Positions 1 to 5,251 of a DNA stretch of 7,429 nt are shown here, piece after piece. Below the pieces are notes generated by a model. That model was not told where the DNA came from and did not search any database. It saw nothing but the letters and a program-made list of their open reading frames with translations. Made by a program: the position numbers and the translations under genes. Each line of letters opens with the position of its first letter. Positions within the stretch are counted from its first letter, which is position 1. This stretch comes from Bryobacterales bacterium. Its GTDB lineage: Bacteria > Cyanobacteriota > Vampirovibrionia > Obscuribacterales > Obscuribacteraceae. The stretch is from the NCBI GenBank assembly GCA_903970295.1, contig CAJCHQ010000418.1:1-7429 (forward strand). Direction: 5' to 3'.

Positions 1-699
1 GCCCCAGGCACCACCGGTAGTGGAATATTTAATGGCGTCTTTGCCGTCCGCGGTAACAGTCGCGCTTTGAACGTCGCCGCTCCCGCCGATGCCATTCTTG
101 GCAGTGCCAAGATGAACAGTCCACTGCGAAGGGTCACTGTCGGTGGCAGAAGTTGCTCCTTCCGGCGGCTTAATCACTGGACCCGTCCCGTCTCCAGGAC
201 CCGTCGGACCTCCAGGACCGGTCCCCTTGGGGTGGTGAGCCAGGTAGTAATCGTCCTCTGACTGAATCAGGGTCTTAGAAAGTGCCGACGTCGCTTGCGT
301 TGCTGCCGCTGAGTCGCCGGAGGCAACGGCACTCTCCAACGTCTTCTCTTGTTGGCTCAAGGTCGTTGCTAAATCCGCATTGCCGTGACTCTGATCATAT
401 TTGACCCACCAGTCGGTATCTTTCACCACAGGCGCCAGTGTTTTTGCATCCGGATTGGCCGCCAAATTATTCAAGTCTTCGTGCATTCCATCGTGATAGC
501 TACCATAGTTAACTCGCAGTGGCTGAAATGCCAATTCAGCCGGTTCAAGGGTGGTGCCGGTTCTATGGAATACTGTTCCATCGGCACCGCTTTGATTTGA
601 ACGCGATGTATCTTGACCAGCGGTCGTCTGTGATCTTTGCGATTCAGAACTAGAGTCTCCAGTTTGTGCCGATTTAGTGAGTACTTTCTCTAAACTCAT
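1..699 (-). CDS. Unrecognised protein with collagen-like Gly/Pro/Thr hinge, N-terminal part only
   Basis: An open frame runs on the minus strand from the ATG at 699 to the left edge without a stop, giving 233 residues; the C-terminus is outside the window. The start is well supported by AAGGAG nine bases upstream. Residues 1-50 are polar and Ser/Thr/Gln-rich (MSLEKVLTKSAQTGDSSSES...), apparently disordered, with no signal peptide or membrane segment. Residues 50-155 look like a small helical domain with DTDWWVKYDQSHG near 94-106 and SEDDYYLAHHPKG at 147-159. Residues 159-174 form a hinge of repeated GTGPGGPTGPGDG type. After it comes WTVHLGTAKNGIGGSG and a beta-rich run (DVQSATVTADGKDAIKYSTTGG) that could be the start of a beta-sandwich domain such as those in carbohydrate-active proteins, but this is only an impression. 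I do not recognise the family. The coding assignment is firm; the function is unknown. Confidence 0.85.
   Translation of the reverse strand, partial: MSLEKVLTKSAQTGDSSSESQRSQTTAGQDTSRSNQSGADGTVFHRTGTTLEPAELAFQPLRVNYGSYHDGMHEDLNNLAANPDAKTLAPVVKDTDWWVKYDQSHGNADLATTLSQQEKTLESAVASGDSAAATQATSALSKTLIQSEDDYYLAHHPKGTGPGGPTGPGDGTGPVIKPPEGATSATDSDPSQWTVHLGTAKNGIGGSGDVQSATVTADGKDAIKYSTTGGAWG
178..225 (-). repeat. Collagen-like G/P/T hinge coded by short GGTCC-type repeats
   Basis: On the minus strand this stretch encodes residues 159-174 of the edge protein, GTGPGGPTGPGDGTGP. At the DNA level it is built from near-copies of GGTCCTGGAG and GGTCCGACG/GGGACGGGTCC. Such Gly-Pro-Thr runs commonly act as extended linkers between domains, which fits the change of character between the helical-looking part before it and the beta-rich part after it. 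The linker role is inferred. Confidence 0.6.
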
Positions 700-708
700 A
701 TTGGCAGA

Positions 709-714
709 CTCCTT
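709..714 (-). promoter_or_regulatory. Ribosome binding site of the edge gene
   Basis: The minus strand reads CTAAGGAGTCTGCCAATATG. AAGGAG lies nine bases before the ATG at 699. It fixes the start of the edge gene and shows that the overlapping plus-strand frame across this point is not the real gene. Confidence 0.8.
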
Positions 715-818
715 AGGGAGGGGTGTTAAGCCGGCGTTGAATCTCTCGGGTGGTCGATTGATACAGATGCACGAACCAGGAGCAATTCGAGCGATTGTTG
801 CAGCGATCGACCACGAGC

Positions 819-827
819 ATTATCACA
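819..827 (-). promoter_or_regulatory. Possible extended -10 promoter of the edge gene
   Basis: The minus strand carries TGTGATAAT here. This is a TG-n extended -10 with GATAAT matching the consensus at five of six bases. No good -35 lies at the usual distance. If used, transcription would start near 812 and give a leader of about 113 bases before the edge gene's ATG. In the remainder of 700-975, between the divergent edge gene and TPR gene, I see no gene, RNA or strong hairpin; frames on either strand there have no family character. Confidence 0.3.
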
Positions 828-975
828 ACCATCATTTGATGTTCATGTGGGCAATGCCGAGATCAGCATTGGAGCGAATGTTCGGTTGGTGGTTGGTAAT
901 GAAGCGGTCTCGAACTCGGGTGCTCTGTCGCTGTCCTAATTAATATCAGTTTGTCCAGCCAGAGTTGTTGTAGAG

Positions 976-1311
976 TTGTTAAACGGCAAAACTTTATGCT
1001 GGAATGGGCAGGACATTGATTGTGCACATCAGGCTTACGAACTGGAAGCATCTGTTTATGGGAAGACCGCTATTTCGGAAGCTGAACTCTTTTACGGGCA
1101 AGCTGTTCGAGTTAGACAAGCAACTCTAGGATTGCATCACGAGGAAACCCTTTGTGCTATGTACTATTTGGCTGAAGCTTATTTGGAACAACATCGAATC
1201 ATGGAAGCAATGCACTTTTACAGAATCGGTATGCAAAGCCGTCGGAACTTTTTTTACGAGCAACGGTTCACCGGCCTGTGTGAACAGCTAAAACTCAACC
1301 TGCCGCAATAA
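976..1311 (+). CDS. Short tetratricopeptide-repeat (TPR) protein
   Basis: This frame gives 111 residues if the TTG at 976 is the start. Residues about 34-92 match the tandem TPR pattern seen in TPR_12-type proteins: EAELFYGQAVRVRQATLG, then LHHEETLCAMYYLAEAYLEQHRI, then MEAMHFYRIGMQSRR, with the usual small and aromatic positions (A..Y..A, LA.AY). That is roughly one and a half to two repeats, enough for a protein-protein interaction module but short for a free-standing TPR protein. There is no signal peptide or membrane segment, so a cytoplasmic location is likely. The start is poorly supported: there is no Shine-Dalgarno sequence, and the frame stays open upstream to the stop at 937-939 without any ATG or GTG. 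It may be a remnant of a longer TPR gene or use an unusual start. After the stop at 1309-1311, the 187 bases to the next gene contain no other gene that I can see. Confidence 0.6.
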   Translation: MLNGKTLCWNGQDIDCAHQAYELEASVYGKTAISEAELFYGQAVRVRQATLGLHHEETLCAMYYLAEAYLEQHRIMEAMHFYRIGMQSRRNFFYEQRFTGLCEQLKLNLPQ

Positions 1312-1498
1312 CGCGGTCGTTGCAGCGTTGAAGCAGTGGCGGATTGAGAATCAGAAGCTGTCCTGCATATACTGAATGATACCACAGGCAATGCGAGGAA
1401 CAACTCAGAATTCCTTCTTTGCACCGCTCCGCAAATTACCGCTATGAATCGGTAACAGACCGAATCAGCAGATTGCCATCATCGCTTCAACACTGACG

Positions 1499-2296
1499 TC
1501 ATTTATCGAGAATTTTATCCAACTCAGGTGAGTCGCCGATCTTTTTCAAAATTTCCAGATCCAGCTGGAAACCTTGCGGTTGGATCTTCCAATCGCCGGT
1601 GAATGGATTACCGAGAAGATAGACCAGACCGAGATTGCCACCGAGCGCGACGGCGACGAGGCAAATCAAAATTCCATGCAAAATGGCGCCCTTGCGTACA
1701 TACAAATAGGCAAAAGCCAAGACGATAGTTGAGCACATCAACAAGACAGGCATCAGATGCTGAGTCCACGTGCTGTGAAGAACAAGAATTCGTTGTCGAC
1801 GCCCGTCGCCGATTTGCTGCATCGCGCTGATCATGGCGCTATGGATATTTGACTCGCCGTCGTTAGCCGGCCGAAAACTGACTACCTCACCGACGATTTT
1901 GGCATAGGTGATGAACACCTTGCGACTGACCTCTCCATGAGCCATCATCGGCCAATCTTCGTCGATCACGAGTGTGCAATACTGAGTGCACAATCCGAGA
2001 ATTTTATCGCGCTTTTCTTTAGGCAAGCCATAACTCAAGCGACACACCTGAAATACATTCGCCGCTTCGCTATCGACACTTTGTTCTAAAACACGATAAT
2101 TGTCCAGCGCGGCGGCCACGAGTAGTCCTAAAAGGATCGAGACTAGAGTGCCGACGATACTGAGCATGGCATCGATGAAGCCTTTGTGTTCATCGAGATC
2201 GATCGGCTTCAACAGTCGGTGAAAAATGAAGAATCCAATAGCAGCAACCAAAGCTGCGGCAGCGCTCAATAAGTAGATCGAAGGAATGTTACCCAT
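1499..2296 (-). CDS. DUF4239 (bestrophin-like) four-helix membrane protein
   Basis: The protein has 265 residues from the ATG at 2296. A TTG at 2314 would add six residues but has no ribosome binding site, whereas the ATG follows AGGTGAGC. Membrane segments lie at about residues 8-27, 44-64, 171-190 and 197-219: two helices, a long soluble middle of about 105 residues, two helices. The middle has the DUF4239 pattern: an SEAANVFQVCRLSYGLP segment, then LCTQYCTLVIDEDWPMMAHGEVS (Y..VI..DWP.MA.G), then a GRRQRI run just before helix 3, and a final NPFTGDWKIQP loop matching the family's 'PF.G...V.P'. The family resembles bestrophin anion channels, but its function is not established. Its ATG overlaps the trmJ stop (ATGGGTAA), so translation is probably coupled and it is likely the last gene of the ompA-trmJ operon. 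Confidence 0.85.
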   Translation of the reverse strand: MGNIPSIYLLSAAAALVAAIGFFIFHRLLKPIDLDEHKGFIDAMLSIVGTLVSILLGLLVAAALDNYRVLEQSVDSEAANVFQVCRLSYGLPKEKRDKILGLCTQYCTLVIDEDWPMMAHGEVSRKVFITYAKIVGEVVSFRPANDGESNIHSAMISAMQQIGDGRRQRILVLHSTWTQHLMPVLLMCSTIVLAFAYLYVRKGAILHGILICLVAVALGGNLGLVYLLGNPFTGDWKIQPQGFQLDLEILKKIGDSPELDKILDK

Positions 2297-3041
2297 GCTC
2301 ACCTGACGGTGCAATTGACTGATTTAGCTTGTGTAGAATACCACGCAGCAAATCGCACTCGCGTTTACTCGGCATAGCCCTGCGATAAAACTGGCGCAAT
2401 TCGCCAATTACATTTGATTTGTTGTATCGACGAGAAAATTCGACATTGTCCAGCAATAGCGACAGTTGCCCGAACAACTGATCGTCTTCACTAACCGATG
2501 GCAGCTGGAGTGGGGAATTTTCCGACCGTCTCGGCACTGCCCTTTGTGAAAGCTCGTAGGCAATTATGCCGCCTGCTTGCGCCACGTTCAACGCGGGAAA
2601 TGCTGGGTCAGTAGGAATACGCGCCAGACAATGACAAGCAGTCAGTTCTTCAGTGCTCAATCCATTTCGCTCATCACCAAGCACAACAGCGATTTTGTTT
2701 GTCGCAGATATTTGTGCGGCTCGTTCGATCGCAGTCGGCAGAGGCACCAGGGGTTGACTTCGCTGCTGACCTGACGTTGTGCCGATGACGAAATTCATAT
2801 CCGCGATCGAGTCATGGAAATCTTCGTAAGTGGCTGCTTTCTTCAGCACATCGAAGGCGCCGACCGACATCTTGCGAGCTTCAGCATCTTTGTAGTTGCG
2901 CGGTGCATCGACCAGACGCAAATTGGAAAAGCCGAAGTTTTTGATCAAGCGCGCCAGAGAGCCGATGTTGCCGAGGTAGACAGGCCGCACGAGAATAAAA
3001 AAAACATTCGCCGGATCGAGTTCTTGTTCATCGCCACTCAT
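2289..3041 (-). CDS. trmJ: TrmJ-type tRNA (cytidine/uridine-2'-O-)-methyltransferase, SPOUT/TrmH family
   Basis: This 250-residue protein has the full SPOUT methyltransferase pattern of TrmJ. FFILVRPVYLGNIGSLARL at residues 14-32 holds motif 1 (NIGS.AR), and KNFGFSNLRLVDAP follows. FVIGTTSGQQR is at 84-94, motif 2 is LGDERNGLSTEEL at 121-133, and motif 3 is IPTDPAFPALNVAQA at 142-156, which form the knotted SAM-binding site. The C-terminal helical extension (about 185-240, ending in the family-typical RRAMPSKRECDLLRGIL) is present. TrmJ enzymes methylate the 2'-hydroxyl of position 32 in the anticodon loop of certain tRNAs, as dimers in the cytoplasm. Relative to the common forms, F/LGRE.. 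is LGDE.. and SLN is ALN, both conservative. The ATG follows GAGG at a short spacing of four bases. It lies 37 bases after the OmpA-domain gene and overlaps the DUF4239 gene by eight bases. A related LasT-like RNA methyltransferase is the alternative. Confidence 0.88.
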   Translation of the reverse strand: MSGDEQELDPANVFFILVRPVYLGNIGSLARLIKNFGFSNLRLVDAPRNYKDAEARKMSVGAFDVLKKAATYEDFHDSIADMNFVIGTTSGQQRSQPLVPLPTAIERAAQISATNKIAVVLGDERNGLSTEELTACHCLARIPTDPAFPALNVAQAGGIIAYELSQRAVPRRSENSPLQLPSVSEDDQLFGQLSLLLDNVEFSRRYNKSNVIGELRQFYRRAMPSKRECDLLRGILHKLNQSIAPSGEHG

Positions 3042-3078
3042 TTTGCCTCACCCGATTCACCAAATATCGCCACTGATC

Positions 3079-4224
3079 TCACTTCATGACTTTGAAAACA
3101 ACGCGCCTGTTTTTCTCTCTGCCGGCGCTTGTTTTGTTGTCGGCGATCGGCTTGGTATAACCGAAACCGACTGGAAGCATCCGGGCAGCATCGATTTTCA
3201 AGCCCTCGATATATTCATCAACAGCTTTGGCGCGTCGCTTCGAAAGATCCATATTGTATTGATAGGGGCCGATCGTGCAAGTGTGACCCTGTACTTCAAT
3301 TCTGACGGCCGGGTTATCTTTGAGATACTGAGCGATTTCTTTCAAAATTGGTATCGCAGAAGGACGCAATTTGGCCGAATTCAAATCGAAATTGATGGCT
3401 GTCGTCGTGGCGATTCCGTTTTTCTGCAAGTCACGAACGATACGTTTGCCTTCGTTGAGCGTGCCCTTCTTGGTCGGTTTTGTGGGCATCGTGCCGTCAA
3501 GACTGATCAACGGCACATCCCAAGCAAATGGTCCCTCGCCTTTTATAAGCATCGGCATTTGTGGATTGTCGAGAACCCAGTAGCTCCAGCCATTGTCTGC
3601 CTGGGCTTTGATCGTACGAACGCTGACTTGCTTCTCATCAATCGTCATCGGCAGCATCTCGTCACCAATTTTGTGCAATGTGTGAGGGAGATGCACAGGC
3701 GATATGTGCCCGATCGATGGTGTGTATGGCCCGTCGGTTTCGAACTCAGTGGTAGCACCGGACTTGAGATCGTGATACACGGCGTCTGATAGCCGCACTG
3801 CGTTGGTGTATCCTGACTCGACCATTGATTCATTGTTTTTATAGAAAAAGCTGACTCGATGAGATGATTTAACGTCTTCCTCGGCAACCCCGCGCTCGCC
3901 GGAGGCGTTAAGAGGTTCGGTCATAGTCCATTTAAAGCTGAAAGCCTCATCTCGCCCGGGCTTATCGATGACAATGATCATTTTGTGATCGGCAAGTGGC
4001 TTGTCGGCCTGATCGACGCACTGAGTGACCGGAAAAAGAATCGTCATGCCGGGCGTGAGCTTCAGCTTATCGGTGAAATCCTCAAGACCGTTCAAGCCGT
4101 CTGCAGCGAAACATGAAGAGATCGCGAACGCAAAAACCGCAGCGGATATCAAAATATTGATCAGCAAAAACATCGCGCAGAAGCGCAGATTAAGTCGTTT
4201 TTGCGAAAAAGTTTTGGCAAGCAC
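3079..4224 (-). CDS. Exported OmpA-domain (peptidoglycan-associated) envelope protein
   Basis: The protein has 381 residues from the GTG at 4224. An in-frame TGA lies just upstream, so this is the longest possible form. The N-terminus is a good Sec signal: basic region (KRLNLR), hydrophobic core (about 16-35), and SSCFA-AD at the end. Signal peptidase I would cut after A40; alternatively ISSC (35-38) is an acceptable lipobox, making it a lipoprotein on C38. Residues 41-250 match no family I recognise. Residues about 265-381 are an OmpA C-terminal domain: INFDLNSAKLRPSAIPIL, GHTCTIG (313-319), YNMDLSKRRAKAV (323-335), and PIADNKTSAGREKNRRV (359-375). This fold binds the diaminopimelate stem of peptidoglycan, anchoring the envelope. 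The aspartate usually found in GHTD is cysteine (C316), while the partner arginine in LS.RRA is kept. It is probably the first gene of an operon with trmJ and the DUF4239 gene. An ATG at 4173 is an alternative start but would remove the basic region. Confidence 0.88.
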   Translation of the reverse strand: MLAKTFSQKRLNLRFCAMFLLINILISAAVFAFAISSCFAADGLNGLEDFTDKLKLTPGMTILFPVTQCVDQADKPLADHKMIIVIDKPGRDEAFSFKWTMTEPLNASGERGVAEEDVKSSHRVSFFYKNNESMVESGYTNAVRLSDAVYHDLKSGATTEFETDGPYTPSIGHISPVHLPHTLHKIGDEMLPMTIDEKQVSVRTIKAQADNGWSYWVLDNPQMPMLIKGEGPFAWDVPLISLDGTMPTKPTKKGTLNEGKRIVRDLQKNGIATTTAINFDLNSAKLRPSAIPILKEIAQYLKDNPAVRIEVQGHTCTIGPYQYNMDLSKRRAKAVDEYIEGLKIDAARMLPVGFGYTKPIADNKTSAGREKNRRVVFKVMK

Positions 4225-4253
4225 TGCTCAGTCAACAAATCGGTTGCGAAGCC

Positions 4254-4262
4254 ATATTAGCA
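4254..4262 (-). promoter_or_regulatory. Possible extended -10 promoter of the ompA-trmJ-DUF4239 cluster
   Basis: The minus strand reads TGCTAATAT, a TG-n extended -10 with a four-of-six hexamer, about 29 bases before the GTG start. A good -35-like TTGACT lies at 4280-4285 but at 20 bases' spacing, longer than ideal; the overlapping TTGGTC is at 15. If real, it would give a leader of about 22 bases and agree with the GTG at 4224 as start. The rest of 4225-4420 contains no gene or RNA that I can support. Confidence 0.3.
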
Positions 4263-4425
4263 GATTGCGCCCGCGACCAAGTCAACGACCCGACAGTCGA
4301 AACATGCTTTTTTGCAATTCGTTTGTCGACCGGCTGTCAGAAAAAGTGAGGGCGCCAGGAATTGAACTTTTTTGTTTTTCATCACGTTGTATGAGGTGGG
4401 AATCCTGTTGCCGAAACCAATTCGA

Positions 4426-4459
4426 CCTTAGGGGAAAAATGCGCAATTTTCCCCTGAGG
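4426..4459 (+). promoter_or_regulatory. Near-perfect 34-base palindrome before the antitoxin-like gene (operator or leader hairpin)
   Basis: The arms are CCTTAGGGGAAAAAT (4426-4440) and AATTTTCCCCTGAGG (4445-4459) around a GCGC centre. Thirteen outer pairs form (one of them G-T), followed by one A-A mismatch and one more pair. It ends three bases before the AAAGGAGG ribosome binding site at 4463. No T-run follows on either strand, so it is not a typical terminator. AbiEi-type antitoxins are known to bind inverted repeats in front of their own genes, so an autoregulatory operator is the first guess. As RNA it would be a stable hairpin next to the ribosome binding site and could affect translation. 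The structure is certain; the role is inferred. Confidence 0.7.
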
Positions 4460-4462
4460 TTT

Positions 4463-4470
4463 AAAGGAGG
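4463..4470 (+). promoter_or_regulatory. Strong ribosome binding site that decides the antitoxin-like start
   Basis: AAAGGAGG is a near-perfect Shine-Dalgarno sequence. The first ATG (4473) is only two bases away, too close; the second ATG (4479) is eight bases away, the ideal distance. The second is therefore the likely start. Confidence 0.8.
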
Positions 4471-4478
4471 AAATGAAC

Positions 4479-5225
4479 ATGTGGATCAGCTCAAAAATAC
4501 GAAAACATATTTCTGACATGCCAGAAGGGCAGCCCTTCGCAACGAGAGAGATGCTCGGCTACGGGCCAAGAAAAGCCGTCGATTCAGCTATCTATAGATT
4601 GATCGACCAACAATTTATCGTGCGCGTCGCAAGAGGTATCTTTGTTAAAGCAACATCTGCGATGCCGACACTCGCACAAATTGTGCTCGCAAAAGCAAAA
4701 GCCTTTGGCAAAGATGTATTGCTATTGCACGGGAATGACGCGGCAGTCGCTTTGCACATTGGCGTAAATTTCAACGGAAAGCCGACGGTTGTGGCTGGCG
4801 GTTCTTCGACATCATTTTGGTGTAATTCTTCGGATTACGGCAAGGTGCAAGTGCATTTTAGAACAACAAATCAATTATCGAAGAAATTTGAGAACACTCA
4901 CGTCGGAATTTTTATGAGAGCCATGAAAAGCTTGCCACAAGAGGATCGCATTCTCGAACGATTTGTGAAAGCGAGAAGTCATTTAGATCGAGCGCAGCGA
5001 GCAGAACTCATGGGTGCTTCGCGCTGGATGCCAGGTTGGCTCACTAACATGTTTTGGATTACACCCAATGTCAAGCCAACTCCTCAGTGGGGACCTCATT
5101 CATGGGACTTTTTGAAAAAATACATGACGCCGGTGGAATTCGCCGATTATTTGCGCATAAACGTACAGTCACTATTACCGTTCGACCGCGACAAAGACGA
5201 AGACGAAGGCATACACATGCAATAA
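4479..5225 (+). CDS. AbiEi-like (DUF6088-type) antitoxin-family winged-helix protein, without a toxin partner
   Basis: The protein has 248 residues from the ATG at 4479; the ATG at 4473 would add two but is too close to the ribosome binding site. Residues about 5-58 form a winged helix-turn-helix with the AbiEi/DUF6088 pattern: IRKHISDMPEGQPFATREML, then GPRKAVDSAIYRLIDQQFIVRVARGIFVK, where '..R..L...G.I.R...G.Y' is the family signature. Residues 62-150 (PTLAQIVLAKAKAFGKDVLLLHGNDAAVALHIG and on to GIFMRAMKSLPQ) continue like the AbiEi core. The C-terminal third (from about 165, with WMPGWLTNMFWITPN and HSWDFLKKYMTPVEFADYL) is not familiar to me. In type IV AbiE systems the antitoxin represses its own operon and counters the AbiEii nucleotidyltransferase toxin. 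No such toxin is here: selB follows convergently after 26 bases. It may act as a lone regulator, or its partner lies elsewhere. The palindrome just upstream is a likely binding site. Confidence 0.8.
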   Translation: MWISSKIRKHISDMPEGQPFATREMLGYGPRKAVDSAIYRLIDQQFIVRVARGIFVKATSAMPTLAQIVLAKAKAFGKDVLLLHGNDAAVALHIGVNFNGKPTVVAGGSSTSFWCNSSDYGKVQVHFRTTNQLSKKFENTHVGIFMRAMKSLPQEDRILERFVKARSHLDRAQRAELMGASRWMPGWLTNMFWITPNVKPTPQWGPHSWDFLKKYMTPVEFADYLRINVQSLLPFDRDKDEDEGIHMQ

Positions 5226-5251
5226 TTTTTTCTGCTTTCACCCCTGCTAAA

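Noticed and set aside
677..943. Plus-strand frame of 88 codons overlapping the start of the edge gene
   Set aside because: It overlaps the well-supported minus-strand start and ribosome binding site of the edge gene, has no ribosome binding site of its own, and its composition (His, Met and Trp clusters) resembles no family.
961..980. Two copies of AGAGTTGTT with an 11-base period at the TPR gene start
   Set aside because: It is a short direct repeat with only two copies and no further support as an operator; chance is likely.
1445..1467. Hairpin TGAATCGGT-aacag-ACCGAATCA between the convergent TPR and DUF4239 genes
   Set aside because: It has nine pairs with one mismatch but no T-run on either side; too weak to call a terminator, though the position would suit one.
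3043..3789. Long plus-strand frame of 248 codons antisense to the OmpA-domain gene
   Set aside because: It is the mirror of a gene with a clear signal peptide and domain; it has no ribosome binding site and no recognisable motif.
4340..4372. tRNA-like 3' end on the minus strand (GTTCAATTCCTGGCGCC)
   Set aside because: The T-loop-like TTCAATT is there, but the T-stem does not pair (AAAAG against CCTGG) and no matching acceptor strand or anticodon arm is found in the preceding 75 bases. It looks like chance.
4025..4516. Plus-strand frame of 163 codons across the ompA-type signal region and the intergenic space
   Set aside because: It lies antisense to the clearly real OmpA-domain gene, runs through the palindrome and into the antitoxin-like start, and has a low-quality Arg/Ser-rich sequence.
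5226..5251. Possible bidirectional terminator between the antitoxin-like gene and selB
   Set aside because: There is a T-run (ATTTTTTC) just after the antitoxin-like stop but no stem before it, and the AAGC/GCTT pairing at the selB end is only four bases.
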